Below are positions 28,172 through 39,236 of a DNA stretch of 64,000 nucleotides, piece by piece. Below the pieces are notes generated by a model, which saw only the letters and a list, made by a program, of their open reading frames with translations, was not told where the DNA came from and made no database searches. The position numbers were made by a program, and so were the translations under genes. Positions within the stretch are counted from its first letter, which is position 1; each line of letters opens with the position of its first letter. The stretch is taken from NCBI RefSeq assembly GCF_000219915.2, contig NC_017964.1:1488001-1552000 (forward strand), written 5' to 3'. Origin of the DNA: Advenella kashmirensis WT001. GTDB taxonomy: Bacteria; Pseudomonadota; Gammaproteobacteria; Burkholderiales; Burkholderiaceae_B.

Positions 28172-30495
28172 TTATCCTGCGCTGCGTCGCGCGTTGGTGC
28201 CGGGTGGGCCGATATTGGGTATTTCGGTGTCCGGTGCGTCCAGCATTATTTGATCTGCCGTAATTGGAAATTCATAGTAACGCTTCCCAGTGGCATGAAA
28301 AATGGCATTGGCGATGGCGGCAGCGGTGCCCACAATACCAATTTCTCCCACGCCCTTGACGCCCAGCGCGTTCACGTGCCGATCGTCTTCCTGGACGAAT
28401 ATCACCTCTATATTGTCAATATCGGCATTGGTTGGTATATGGTATTCAGCCAAATTATGATTCATGAATCGCCCTGCATGATGGTCCACCATGCCGTGCT
28501 CGTACAACGCCTTGCTGATCCCCCAGACGACACCGCCCATAATCTGATTTGCCGCGGTCTTGGGGTTGAGAATTTTTCCGGCAGCGACGGCATTGACAAC
28601 CCGGGTGACGCGAACCTGCCCAAGTTGTTCATCAATCCTGACTTCGACAAAGACAGCAGAGTGAGCGTAGCTTGAGTACCGTTTCCTGTCATCCTGGTTT
28701 GGCGCGGCGGATGCTTCAGCCTGAATCGTGTCCTTGTCGCTGAGCTGGACCAACTCAGCCAGCGATACACGTCGGGTGGGATCATTTCTCATGCACATTT
28801 GACCGTTCGTGAAAATCAGTTCGTCGCTCGTCGCTGCCTTCAGCGGAGAATCCGGCAATTGTATAGCCTGCCTGCCAAGCGCTTTTTTCAGTGCCTCGCA
28901 GGCCGCCTTGACCGCAGAACCGAATGAGGCGGCGCCCGATGAGCCGCCTTCTATCGCGCCCAGGGCAGGCTGGAGTCGCCCAGCTTCGTGGTCACGTCGG
29001 ACAACGGTAGCCCAAATGCATCGGCGGCAATTTGCGTCAGGATGGTGTATGTTCCGGTACCGATATCTGCCGCTGCAGTGGCCACTTCCAGATGGCCGTC
29101 GCGCGTGAGTGTTGCGCGTGCGTTTGCTTTTTGCTGGAATGCTTCCCAGATGCCGGTGGCGAGCCCCCAGCCCACCAGTTCATGACCATCTCGCATGGTG
29201 CGCGGCTCATGGGAACGCTGAGCCCAGCCGAAACGCTCGGCACCTTGTGCATAACAGTCTCGCAAGGCTTTGCTGCTGAAATCCTTGTCTTTTATTTGAT
29301 CACGCTCGGCGTAGTTTTTCAGTCGAAACGCCAGCGGATCCAGCCCCACGCGGTATGCCATTTCATCGATCGCCTGTTCGAAAGCGTTTACGCCTGTGGC
29401 GGCACCGGGCGCACGCATGTCGGTCGGTGTGTAAAGATCCAGGGGCGCCAGTTTATATCCAAGTTCAACATTGGGACATTGGTATAGCAGCGCGCTCCAC
29501 TTGACGCTGGACTCCTCAAAGTATTCCAGTTGTGAAGTATTTTGCACGGTTTCATGCCATACGGAAACCAGCCTGCCGTCACGGTCTGCAGCCAACGAGA
29601 TTGTCTGTATGGCTGCCGGGCGATAGCCAAGCGTAAACATTTGCTTGCGGGTGAGCACAACTCGCACAGAGAGCCTGAGTTCTCGGGCTGCCATGATAGC
29701 CAGGAAAAGTTGATACTGAGGACGCAAGGCCAGGCCGAAGGCGCCACCCACATAGGGAGCGATGACCTGCACCTGTTTTTTGGAAAAGCCGAACACATCG
29801 CAGACATAGTCACGTGTACTCATCGGTCCTTGAGTCTTGTCGTGGACGGTGATACTGCCGTCGTCGTGCCACATGACGGTTGCTGCATGTGGCGCCATGG
29901 GATTGTGGTGTTCGATGGCGAAATGGTACTGCGAGCGGAGCTGTATTGGAGCGTTGGCATAGGCGCGTGCTGCATTGCCGCGTGGGTCTGGCGTTTTTCT
30001 GACAACTTTGCGGTATGTCGGATCTTCTAATGCGGCAGCCAGATTCGTTTGGTGCGGCTCTCGCTCGTATTGCACCTGCAATAGCGTACATGCGTAGCTT
30101 GCAGTCTCGGGGTCTTTGGCTACGACAAGTGCGATCGGCTGGCCGCTATAGTGTACCTGGTCGTCGTACAGCGGAAGAAAATGTGCCGTCGGCGTGTCTT
30201 TGTCCTGATGGTCACGGTGGAACCACGGAAGATCAGGTCGGTTTTCATGGGTAAAAACGGCGAGCACGCCGGGTAAATCCAGGGCTGCGGTGGCGTCGAT
30301 ATGCACAATCCGGCCTCGGGCAATTGGACTGTTGAGCACGCATCCGTGGGCCAGCCCGGAAGTGGTAAATTCAGCGGAATATCTGGCTGCACCCGTTACC
30401 TTGGCTCGCCCATCGACGCGGTCAGTATCGCGTCCGACATGAGCGTTGCTGCAAGTGGGATCCTGGCCAGAGAAGTGATCGGTTGCTGTAGTCAT
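28172..30495 (-). CDS. paoC: PaoC-like molybdenum cofactor subunit, xanthine dehydrogenase family (frameshifted)
   Basis: This is the large catalytic subunit of a three-subunit aldehyde oxidoreductase. Moco-binding segments are seen (APYVGGAFGLALRPQYQLFL, MRAPGAATGVNAFEQAIDEM, AAADIGTGTYTILTQIAAD), and the catalytic glutamate lies in GVKGVGEIGIVGTAAAIANA near the C-terminus. The frame breaks near 28955: after SSLPWA the read continues as EGGSSGAASFGSAVKAACEA with one base restored. It follows the FAD subunit by 12 bases. E. coli PaoABC oxidises aromatic aldehydes in the periplasm; the same gene order here supports the family call. The substrate is unknown. Confidence 0.82.
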
Positions 30496-30507
30496 GATAT
30501 GGCTTAC

Positions 30508-31524
30508 TCACTTGATGCGTTTATCAATCTGCGACTGTGGGGTTGCTGCCGCAGCCTGCGCCAGCGCCCGCAAGATTGCCCGACGTGCCAGTTCAATCTT
30601 GAAGTCGTTGTCCCCTTGACCTTGTGCGCCGCTCAGTATGTGCTCTGCCACTGCGCCAAACGCCTGGCGATTGGGAACCTGGCCGATCAGCAGCTTTTCC
30701 GCAGCCAGCTCGCGCCATGGCTTGTGAGCCACGCCGCCCAGCGCCAGACGCGCCTGGACAATGATCTCATCTTCGATCTGCAGCGCGGCGGCAACCGAGA
30801 CCAAGGCAAAGGAAAAGGACAGCCGATCACGCAGTTTCAGATAGGTATAATGCGTGGCAAAGCGCTCAGCGGGTAAAGTCACAGCGGTTATTAACTCACC
30901 CGGTTGCAGGGTGGTGTCGACATGCGGTCTGTCTTGCGGAAGACGGTGAAAATCGGCAAAAGCGATGGTACGTTTTCCGTCAGGGCCGACCACCTGTATT
31001 GTGGCCCGCAATGCCGCCAGCGCCACGCACATATCGGAAGGATGCGTGGCAATGCATTGTTCGCTGGCACCCAGGATTGCATGAATCCGGTTTTTGCCGC
31101 CAATGGCGCCACAACCTGAACCGGGCTTGCGTTTATTGCAGGCGACGGCGGTATCGTAGAAATAAAAACAACGGGTGCGCTGTAGCAGGTTGCCGCCGGT
31201 GGTGGCAGCGTTGCGCAATTGCGGTGAGGCACCGGCGCTGATGGCGCTGGCCAGTAAGGGATAGCGTTCCTGCACACGGGGATCATGAGCAACTTGACTA
31301 TTGGTTGTCAAAGCCCCGAGCATCAGGCCGCCATCTTGCGTTTCCTCGATTGATTTGAGGGGTAATCGGGTAACGTCGATCAGGTGGGTTGGCTGCTCAA
31401 CGTTCTCTTTCATCAGGTCAAGAAGGTTGGTGCCGCCGGCAATGAATTTGCAAGCGCCGTCGCCGGATGCCGCACGCAAGGCCTCGTCGATACTGTTCGC
31501 ACGAGTGTAGGTAAATGGTGTCAT
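30508..31524 (-). CDS. paoB: PaoB-like FAD and [4Fe-4S] subunit
   Basis: This is the 338-residue FAD-binding subunit, of the CoxM type. FAD loops are FIAGGTNLLDLM (about 27-38) and NAATTGGNLLQRT (105-117). Cysteines at about 119, 129, 138 and 157 (RTRCFYFYD, ACNKRKPGSGCG, SEQCIAT) match the extra [4Fe-4S] site that marks PaoB/YagS and HCR-type subunits. The ATG at 31524 overlaps the stop of the small subunit (ATGA), showing translational coupling. Electrons pass from Moco through the 2Fe-2S centres to FAD. Confidence 0.87.
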   Translation of the reverse strand: MTPFTYTRANSIDEALRAASGDGACKFIAGGTNLLDLMKENVEQPTHLIDVTRLPLKSIEETQDGGLMLGALTTNSQVAHDPRVQERYPLLASAISAGASPQLRNAATTGGNLLQRTRCFYFYDTAVACNKRKPGSGCGAIGGKNRIHAILGASEQCIATHPSDMCVALAALRATIQVVGPDGKRTIAFADFHRLPQDRPHVDTTLQPGELITAVTLPAERFATHYTYLKLRDRLSFSFALVSVAAALQIEDEIIVQARLALGGVAHKPWRELAAEKLLIGQVPNRQAFGAVAEHILSGAQGQGDNDFKIELARRAILRALAQAAAATPQSQIDKRIK

Positions 31525-32060
31525 GTGGCACCTTCTTTGGCTTGCATCACTTCCTGGATGGCAGCGACGATATTGGGATAGGTGCCGCAACGGCAAAGGT
31601 TGCCGCTCATCAGTTCGCGAATTTCTTCTTTAGTCCTGGCCTGTCCTTCATTGAGCAGGCCAAGGGCAGACAGGATCTGCCCTGATGTACAGTATCCACA
31701 CTGAAATGCATCGTGTTTCACGAAAGCCTGCTGCAGGGCGTGAAGATTGCCGTCCGTTTCAAGTCCTTCCACCGTGGTGACGGCAGCCCCGTCCTTCATG
31801 ATGGCAAGCGTCAGACAGGCGTTGACGCGTATCCCGTCAACAAGTACGGTACAGGCCCCGCATTGGCCATGATCGCAACCCTTTTTTGTGCCGGTCAGGC
31901 CGATTCTATCTCGCAAGGCATCAAGCAAGGTGACCCAGGGCAATATCTTAAGATGATGTACGATGCCGTTCACCTGCAGCGTGACCGGTATGGCCTGCGG
32001 CACAGGCTTCTCCGTATCTGCTATCGAATGGTCAGGATTCACCATGAGCTTCTCCGACAA
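31521..32060 (-). CDS. paoA: PaoA-like [2Fe-2S] subunit
   Basis: This is the 179-residue small subunit of the molybdenum oxidoreductase. The plant-type cluster ligands are C62, C67, C70 and C82 (GCDHGQCGAC ... NACLT). The second cluster is bound by C121, C124, C156 and C158 (QCGYCTSGQI; NLCRCGTY). E. coli PaoA carries a Tat signal; here residues 1-25 show no twin-arginine or hydrophobic segment, so the enzyme is probably cytoplasmic. It is the first gene of the three-gene operon. ATG 32060 and ATG 32045 are both possible starts. Confidence 0.88.
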   Translation of the reverse strand: MSEKLMVNPDHSIADTEKPVPQAIPVTLQVNGIVHHLKILPWVTLLDALRDRIGLTGTKKGCDHGQCGACTVLVDGIRVNACLTLAIMKDGAAVTTVEGLETDGNLHALQQAFVKHDAFQCGYCTSGQILSALGLLNEGQARTKEEIRELMSGNLCRCGTYPNIVAAIQEVMQAKEGAT

Positions 32061-32347
32061 AAAACGCTTCGGGGAACAATTGACGTGTCATGAAAACGCG
32101 CGATGCGTTAATTCATTTGTGATCGCTTTGGTCTGGCGAAAATCCCGAAAGCTAGAAACAATTTAACGCATTAATCTGCAGGGGTAAAGCAAGTACACGA
32201 CTCGTAACAGACTGCCAGTTCCTGTCACGCCTGTTTCCTGTGTGCATTCAAGTTACAGGTAGAATAACGCTGTTGGCTTGGGGGGGGCGATAGAAGGCGA
32301 GCCCATCACAATTGAATTACATAAAATTTAACTATAAAGGAGTCACC

Positions 32348-32758
32348 ATGGATCATCTATTTGCAAAATTCGCGACAGCCATTTCGCATGCCACGGGCAG
32401 TCCACTCACTTTCATTGTTTGCGTGGTAGCGGTCGTCCTTTGGGCTATTGCCGGACCCTTTTTTGGTTTTTCCGAGACTTGGCAATTGGTGATCAACACC
32501 GGTACGACCATCATCACGTTTCTGATGGTATTTCTGATTCAGAACACACAGAATCGCGACAGCGCTGCGCTGCAAACCAAGCTGGATGAAATTATTCGGT
32601 CTTCGGATGCACATGACCAGTTTATGGGCATTGAAACCATGACAGACAAGGAGTTGGAAGAATTACATGAAAAATGTGAGCGAGAGGCCAAGCGCTCGCA
32701 AATGATGCTGGAAAAAACCCATGCCGAAAGGCGTACGCGAAAAAGCCGCAAGCACTAG
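32348..32758 (+). CDS. Low-affinity iron permease family protein
   Basis: This is a 136-residue membrane protein of the PF04120 type. ATG 32348 follows AAAGGAG. Two transmembrane helices are clear (GSPLTFIVCVVAVVLWAIAG and LVINTGTTIITFLMVFLIQN). The family hallmark NTQNRDSAALQTKLDEII follows and a charged C-terminal tail closes the protein. Transport of iron is the family name only; bacterial members are poorly tested. It stands alone, divergent from the aldehyde oxidoreductase operon. Confidence 0.82.
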   Translation: MDHLFAKFATAISHATGSPLTFIVCVVAVVLWAIAGPFFGFSETWQLVINTGTTIITFLMVFLIQNTQNRDSAALQTKLDEIIRSSDAHDQFMGIETMTDKELEELHEKCEREAKRSQMMLEKTHAERRTRKSRKH

Positions 32759-32958
32759 CGCTGTCTCGCCAGTGATACTTAGAGTACGTGCGCAGTACAC
32801 CTGGCAATTCCGCATACCAGACACAGAATGGCAGAAAATAGTAAGAATTGAAATAGAAAATGAATGAATTGATCTGGTTACGGTTCTCTTGACGTCAAGC
32901 GCTACGCGGTCTTACCATGAATACTCTGTCTGACAAACCTAAATCTAAGGAGACTGGT

Positions 32959-33519
32959 ATGAGTACAGCAAGCGAACTGCTGCACCAGTGGCCGCAAGAG
33001 TCCAGAGAAGCGACCCAACTGGTTATTGATAAATACGGCCAGCCGCAGGAAGCAACGGAGACGACATTCGTATGGCATCACCCGGGCCCCTGGAAGCGGA
33101 TCGTCGCAAGCAGGACTTTTTATCATCATAATTTTCCGGCGCCACATATCGATTGCATCGAATCTGTTATTGACTATCAAGTCCCGGTAGAAAAATTTGA
33201 CGAGCTGGCTTTATTTGATGGCAGTGTCGTTGTTGAAAGAACTGCCGGAGAAGTGTCTGCGCGCTGTCATGACGAACAGGCGAATCTGTTAGCGCTCAAC
33301 TTAATGCATGATATTGTGACCGGCCAGAAAAATGTAGAACAGGCCAGGGCATATTATGGCAAGGAATTTCTGGACTATCGCCGGAAAAAGCCCACCCCGT
33401 ACATGGAAAAATTAAGGTTTGAGCCAAACCGGGAAAACGCCATGGATCCGGATGAAGCGATACTGTCCGAAAACGATCTTGAGCGCGCAGTAAAAGAAGG
33501 CGAGCAGGGCGGCGGGTGA
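32959..33519 (+). CDS. Conserved hypothetical protein, 186 residues
   Basis: This is a soluble protein without signal peptide or membrane helix. ATG 32959 follows AAGGAG; ATG 32917 is an in-frame alternative. It has distinct blocks: FVWHHPGPWKRIVASRTFYH, HNFPAPHIDCIESVIDYQVP and SARCHDEQANLLALNLMHDI. The many histidines and one HxxxC-like run could bind metal. Similar proteins occur in beta- and gammaproteobacteria without known function. It stands alone between the iron permease and the convergent nitronate monooxygenase. Confidence 0.7.
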   Translation: MSTASELLHQWPQESREATQLVIDKYGQPQEATETTFVWHHPGPWKRIVASRTFYHHNFPAPHIDCIESVIDYQVPVEKFDELALFDGSVVVERTAGEVSARCHDEQANLLALNLMHDIVTGQKNVEQARAYYGKEFLDYRRKKPTPYMEKLRFEPNRENAMDPDEAILSENDLERAVKEGEQGGG

Positions 33520-33584
33520 GGCCGCTGGCATAGTAGAGAGACAAGGTAGAGAGGCAAAGAATACGAGGTTGTAGTCCGCGCCAG

Positions 33585-34639
33585 TTACCGATTAGTCAAG
33601 TCTTGAAATCTGCTGACTGCACTCATCATTTGCTGCTGTAAGCGAGTAACAATGCAGGCGACGGACTCAATCGAACGCGCGAAACCGACCGCTGGTCCCA
33701 TTGACAGCATACCTTCCTCGTATTCGCCCTGCTCGTATGCCAGTGTTTTTGTACGCACACCACTGATTAACTCCCCGAATTCAGCGTACTCACGTGCGCC
33801 AGCCTGCTCCATTGACGCAACCTTGCGGGCATTATTATTGTTTATGACTCGCCAGCTGTCGCCCAAGGATCCAAGAACGGTGCAGGTGCCATGTTGGTCG
33901 GTGGCCGCTACGCGTTGTTTATATGCCTGGTGTGCGGGTGTTCACGCGCGAGCGTGAAAATACTGCCCATGACCACGGCATCGGCGCCCAAGGCAAGCGC
34001 AGCAGCGATCTGCCGCCCGTGACCAATGCCGCCGCCCAATGCCAGCGGGATGTGCAGATGCTCAAGCGCATACGCGCCATTTAAAAAAGTGGGCAACTGG
34101 TTGCTGCCGGGATGACCGCCTTCTTCCATGCCAACCAGGGTTACCGCATCCACGCCGAGATTCTGCGCGGCAACGGCGTGCCGCACATGAGCACATTTAT
34201 GAATTACGATCGCATTGGTTTGCCGCAACTGTGGCAATAACGAAGTTGGTGGCAGACCGGCAGTCTCGAAAATGCGCACACCTTCCTCAAGAGCAATGTG
34301 CAAGCGCTCAAGCACGATGTTATTGTTCTGCATACGACGCGATAGCGTCAGATTAACGCCAAAGGGCATGCCGCCAGTCAGGTGATGACATGTCTGCAGT
34401 TCCTGTCGGAATTGTTCATTGGAATTCGCACTGCGCGCCGTGATGAAACCCATGCCTCCGGCCCTGACCATTGCGGCGACCAGGTGAGCATCGGAAAGCC
34501 ACATCATGCCGCCCAGAAGTAGAGGCCATCGGGTGCCGAGCAGTTGGGTTATGCGCGTCGGATACTCATTCGGAATATCCGCATTGCGATGACAAATGGC
34601 AATATCGGCTGCGCCGTCCGCTGCTGCATTTATGTTCAT
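33585..34639 (-). CDS. Nitronate monooxygenase family flavoprotein (frameshifted)
   Basis: This is an FMN-dependent TIM-barrel protein of the nitronate monooxygenase/2-nitropropane dioxygenase group. Motifs are WPLLLGGMMWLSDAHLVAAM, GGMPFGVNLTL, AIVIHKC, GMEEGGHPGS and the phosphate-binding end PLALGGGIGHGRQIAAALAL, then GADAVVMGSIF. The frame breaks near 33940; one restored base continues AYKQRVAATDQHGTCTVLGS and on to 33585. The start overlaps the IclR gene stop (ATGA), so the two are co-transcribed. The substrate is unknown; many members act on nitronates or enoyl-type substrates. Confidence 0.78.
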
Positions 34640-35453
34640 ATATCTTTTCCCAATAACAGAACAGGATGCAACTCCCGGGCCAACTGATTGATTAGAGGGC
34701 CGACTTCCTCAAGCATGAGCGTGGTCGGTAGCAGGGAGCTGGGGCCACCGCAACTGACTACAAGCCGTTCGCCATCGGGAAGCTTGATCCCCGAGGCCAC
34801 GGTATTGATCTGATATTTGGGTCGCTCGTGATAAACAAAGCCGCGATCTGGATAGCGCGCCAACGCTTGTTTCATTGCCTTTACTTCGGTGGTGTCTTCC
34901 AGTTTGCCATTGCTTTGGGCTTCTGCGAGCAATTGGTCACGTACCTCTGGATTGCAGTTTGCTAGATATGCCCAGCCAATCGCGCTGTGAAATAAGGGGA
35001 TGCGTGAACCTACCCGCAGATTCATTAACAGCGGTGAATTTCCCTGACAGCGCAGCAGATAGACAATACTGTTGCCCTCCCGGCGCCCCAGGGCCACGGC
35101 CACTTGATAGCGGTCGGCAATCGCCTGCAACATGGGACGGACGACTTCAAGGGCATCCTGACCCGCCAAGCTGCCGCACCCAACGCGATCGCCGCTGTGC
35201 CCAATTGCAACTTGTCTTTGCCCGGCACGTTGGACAGAAAGCCCGTTTTTTGCAAGGTATAGCACAGTCGCCATACAGTGGGTTGCGCTAATCCCGTCAT
35301 TTGGGCAATGTCAGTCGTCCCCAGCGTTCTTTGCTCCGCATCAAAGCATTGCAATATTTCCAGGCCGCGCGCCAGCGCTGTGACGAACTGCCGGTCAGGC
35401 GCGTCGGACGTCATGGCATTTACATCATCTTTTGGATTGGGGCGTCTTGACAT
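34636..35453 (-). CDS. IclR-family regulator (frameshifted)
   Basis: This is an IclR-type regulator with an N-terminal winged helix (LARGLEILQCFDAEQRTLGT, DIAQMTGLAQPTVWRLCYTL) and a C-terminal effector domain (YQVAVALGRREGNSIVYLLR, HSAIGWAYLA, INTVASGIKLPDGERLVVSC). The frame breaks near 35168; one added T in CAGCTTGGCGGG joins ALGAAA to LAGQDALEVVRP. It is divergent from the iron alcohol dehydrogenase gene, with inverted and direct repeats in the 62 bases between. It probably controls the catabolic genes on the right and itself. Confidence 0.82.
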
Positions 35454-35463
35454 AAATATCCTC

Positions 35464-35521
35464 TTTCATTATGATAATTCAATTAGCAAATTAACAATTC
35501 GCACTGCAAATTATAATGAAA
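35464..35521. promoter_or_regulatory. Divergent operator region between the IclR gene and the ADH gene
   Basis: Perfect 9-base arms TTTCATTAT (35464-35472) and ATAATGAAA (35513-35521) flank this short intergenic region. A direct repeat GCAAATTA occurs twice between them. The arrangement suits binding of the IclR regulator over both promoters. Confidence 0.45.
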
Positions 35522-36723
35522 ATGAAGGAAGACATCAATACTCATTTGGCAACGCTTCAAATAAACGGGTCCGTATCGTGGCCGGGTAACTGTTATTGGG
35601 GGCCTTCCGCGGTACGGCAAATAATCGAGGCTGCAGGTTCCAGGCTGTGTCGCCCGCTAGTCATAACCGATCCGGGTGCATGGCATGCCAGTAACGCCGT
35701 TGTGCGAGCGGCGCTTGCCACTAGATCGACACAGGATTGGCTGATGTTCGATGGGGTGGTGACCAACCCATCATTGGCTGAGGTACGGAAAGCATTGCGA
35801 ATGGCCCGGTATTCCGGATGTGACAGCATTATCGCTGTGGGCGGGGGCAGTGTTATTGACGTGGCCAAAGTCGTGTACGGATGTCTTTGCAGTGGGCTGG
35901 AGCCTGAAGAGCTGGCCGCAGCTCACGGTCGGGCATGGCTTGACGACCTGTCCAGCTTGATGCGCCGTTATTGCTTGCCATTCCCACCACATCTGGCACG
36001 GGTAGCGAGAGTAGCTCAGCGGCGCTAATTCAGGGCGATGATGGACGCAAGCAGTTGTATCGCTCTTTGCGAACCCGCCCTGCATTGATCGCGTTACAAC
36101 CTGATCTTACCTTAAAGCTGCCAATGCGTCCGACTGCGCAAGGCGGGTTTGATGCGTTGCTGCATGCACTGGGTGCGCTGGTCAATAAGGATTTCAATCC
36201 GATTGGTAAAGCCATTGCCTTGCAGGCCCTGCGCTGCTGCATGCAAGCACTACCGTTGGTACTCAGCAAACCGGATAATCTCGCAGCTCGTACCCAGATG
36301 CAGTTGGGAGCCTATCTTGCTGGTGTAGCAATCGGCATCTGCAAAGTAGATGCCGTGCATGCCATGTGTACACCACTGGAGGCGGTCGTAGATATGGCGC
36401 ATGCCGAAGTACTGGCTCCGGTCTTTCGCGTAGTATCGCGCTACACCGTGCAGACGCATGCTGGTGTTTACGCCAATACTGCCCGGCAGTTGAATATCGC
36501 CGGCACGGGCAATGATTACCGCGATGCGCTGGCGCTGATCGAACGCGTGGAAGAGTTGGCGCGACAGGCAAATATCTCGTTGTATCTGGCCAATCTGCAA
36601 TTGACAGAACAGCAAGCCGGGCAGCTGGCGACCCAGGCGCTGCAAAGCGCGTCCATGTCGCTTAACCCGCGCAGTCTCTCTTACGAAGAAATCAGCTCAC
36701 TGTACCTGCAAATGGTCAATTAA
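35516..36723 (+). CDS. Iron-containing alcohol dehydrogenase (frameshifted)
   Basis: This is a group III, iron-dependent alcohol dehydrogenase or maleylacetate-reductase-like enzyme. The NAD(P) motif GGGSVIDVAK is near residue 108, and PTTSGTGSES near 150. Metal ligands are in GGFDALLHALGALV, DAVHAMCTPLEAVV and MAHAEVLAPVF. The frame breaks near 35965; one restored base reads LDAPLL-AIPTTSGTGSE. ATG 35516 is used; ATG 35522 also lies in frame. It opens the catabolic operon and is followed 10 bases later by the aldehyde dehydrogenase. The alcohol or keto-acid substrate is unknown. Confidence 0.8.
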
Positions 36724-36733
36724 GGATCCAGTC

Positions 36734-38196
36734 ATGAATGTTATTGATTCCAAACCATACGAAATGCTTATTGGCGGGCGCTGGCAAGCCGGCCGGGAAG
36801 GGCTGGCTTTTGATACCCTGAACCCGGCCACGGCAAAACCATTGGCCCAGGTACACCAGGCCCACGCAACGGATGTGGACGCTGCAGTACAGGCTGCTCA
36901 CGCTGCATTTGAGAATGGTTGGGGCAGGACCACGCCCGCCGAGCGCGGCCGATTGTTGAGACGGTTGGCGGTGCTGTTTGAGCGTGATCGGGAAAAGCTT
37001 GCGTGGATAGAGACACTGAATGTTGGCAAGCCCATTACGCATTCGCGCGAATCGCTCAAGGCCATGCCGTCTTCATTGGAGTATTTTGCGGGCATGATTG
37101 CTGCGGTGCGTGGCGAGACCATCGCCGTGGGCAACAGCGATGTTCTCAATTACACCATCCGGGAGCCGCTGGGCGTGTGTGCACTGATTATGCCGTGGAA
37201 CTACCCGATGACGTTGACGATCAATAAATTAGGGCCGGCGCTGGCAGCCGGCAATACCATCGTGCTCAAGCCGTCTGAAGTCACGCCACTGTCGACCCTG
37301 GCGCTGGCGCGGCTGTTCGAGGAAGCGGGTTTCCCGCCTGGCGTTGTCAATGTTGTCAATGGCCCGGGCGCGACTGTGGGTGAGCAGCTAGTCACGCATC
37401 CGCTAGTCTCGCGAGTGTCCTTCACCGGTGGCACGGTAACCGGTGCGCGCATTCTTGCTACCACCGCAGGCGAGCTCAAGCGGGTCACGCTGGAATTGGG
37501 TGGCAAGTCGCCGCTGATCGTGTTCGACGATGCCTCGCTGGACAAGGCTGTTGCAGTTGCCGCGGGAGACATCATAAAAAATTCCGGTCAGGTATGCATT
37601 GCCTGCACACGCATACTCGTGCAGGAAACGGTGCATGACGATTTTCTTGATCGTCTGCAACAGCGCCTGAAAACAGTGCGGGTTGGAGCACCTGAGGCTG
37701 TCGGTACGGAAATGGGCCACTGGTCAGTGCAGCGCAAAAGCAGCGCGTTGAACAATACATTCAGATCGCCACAGAAGAGGGCGCCAGGCCCGCTTGCTTC
37801 GGTGAGCTTGTCCAGGACCAGAGCACGGCGTCGGGATTTTTTGTGCCGCCCACACTGCTGCTGCAATCGAGCGCGCAAATGCAATCGGCACAGGATGAAA
37901 TCTTCGGGCCGGTGCAGTCTGTCATCCGTTTCAGGGACGAAGACGATGCCTTGCGCATTGCCAATCACTCCCGCTATGGGCTGGCCGCTGTGGTGTTCAC
38001 GCGCGATGGCGGACGTGCCTTGAGAATGGCCAGAGGCCTGCAAGCGGGAAGTGTGGCCATTAATACGGGCGTGCGCACGTCATTTGATGCGCCTTTTGGC
38101 GGCTATAAGCTCTCCGGCATCGGCAAGGAGCGAGGACTGGAAGCCATTTATGAAAACACGCAGTTAAAAAACGTCAAATATGACATGAGTGTTTGA
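36734..38196 (+). CDS. Aldehyde dehydrogenase family protein (frameshifted)
   Basis: This is an NAD(P)-dependent aldehyde dehydrogenase of about 487 residues. Landmarks are MPWNYPMTLTINKLGPALAA, VSFTGGTVTG, LELGGKSPLIVFDDA with the catalytic Glu near 255, GQVCIACTRILV with the catalytic Cys near 291, and the end FGGYKLSGIGKERGLEAIYE. The frame breaks near 37717: restoring one C in GGGCCACTGG gives PLVSAAQKQRVEQYIQIATE. It lies directly after the alcohol dehydrogenase, suggesting stepwise alcohol to acid oxidation. Confidence 0.87.
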
Positions 38197-38222
38197 GCAA
38201 TTAATAATCCAAGGAGGATGTG

Positions 38223-39187
38223 ATGAAATTATTTATGAAAGTGGCATTGGGAGTTGCTGCATGTTCACTGGCTACCAGCGCGATGGCAGAGTGGCCGGAA
38301 CGGCCCGTGCGCATGGTCATTGGCTTTGCCCCGGGAGGCGCATCGGATATCGCATTTAAGATGGTGCAGGATGTGTTGGCAGAAAAGCTGGGCCAGCCTG
38401 TGGTGCCCGATTATAAGGCTGGTGCTAACGGCAACATCGCCAATAACGCAGTCGCGACGGCAGCACCAGATGGATACACAGCCCTGTGGGCCAACGTGGG
38501 TCCCCTTGCAGTCAATACCTATTTGTACAAGAACGTCAAAACAGATCCGGGCGAAGTCTTTGCGCCAGTGACGCAATTGACAGATTCACCGCTGATTGTT
38601 GTCGTGCCCAAAAACTCGCCCTATAAAACCATGCAGGATTTGATTGTCGGCATCAGGAAAGATCAGGAAAAGCTGACATTCGGTTCGGCAGGCCAGGGTA
38701 GCTCCATGCATATTGCCGGGACTTCACTGGCACTGGCGCTGGACGCGAAGCTGACTCACGTGCCATACAAGGGTAGTGCGCCTGCGCTGCAGGATTTGAT
38801 TGCGGGCAGGCTGAGCTTTATGGTCGATAGCCGCTCAACCACCGCGCCCTTTATCGAGAATGGCTCTTTGCGCGCACTGGCCATCAGCAGCAGCAAGCGT
38901 GCGCCGGATGTGCCGATATACCGACAGTGGCCGAGTCGGGTGTGCCTGGCTTTAACGTCACAACATGGCAAGCCGTCGTGATGCCCAAAGGTACGCCCCA
39001 GCCCATTATCGATAAATTTTCCAAGGCACTGCGCGAAACCCTGCAAACCCCCGTGGTGCGCGAGCGGTTTGCCCGCGTGTATACACCGTTAGTCGGCAGT
39101 ACGCCGCAGGAATTTGACCGATTCTGGGCCAACGAACGTGCCGAGGCCAAAACACTGGTGGAAAAGGCCAAGTTACAAATTGAATGA
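38223..39187 (+). CDS. Bug-type tripartite tricarboxylate transporter binding protein (frameshifted)
   Basis: This is a periplasmic binding protein of the Bug/TctC family, abundant in Alcaligenaceae. AAGGAGG precedes ATG 38223. The signal peptide ends TSAMA. Family blocks are RPVRMVIGFAPGGASDIAFK, GANGNIANNAVATAAPDGYT, HVPYKGSAPALQDLIAGRLS and the C-terminal GTPQPIIDKFSKALRETLQT. The frame breaks near 38911: restoring one C in GTGCCGATATACC reads DVPDIPTVAESGVPGFNVTT. These proteins usually bind carboxylates. Its place inside the operon suggests it captures the pathway substrate. TctA/TctB membrane genes are not in this window. Confidence 0.87.
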
Positions 39188-39236
39188 GAGTGACATGATC
39201 ACAATTGAAAACAGACTTTGGATGGGAAATTAAAAT

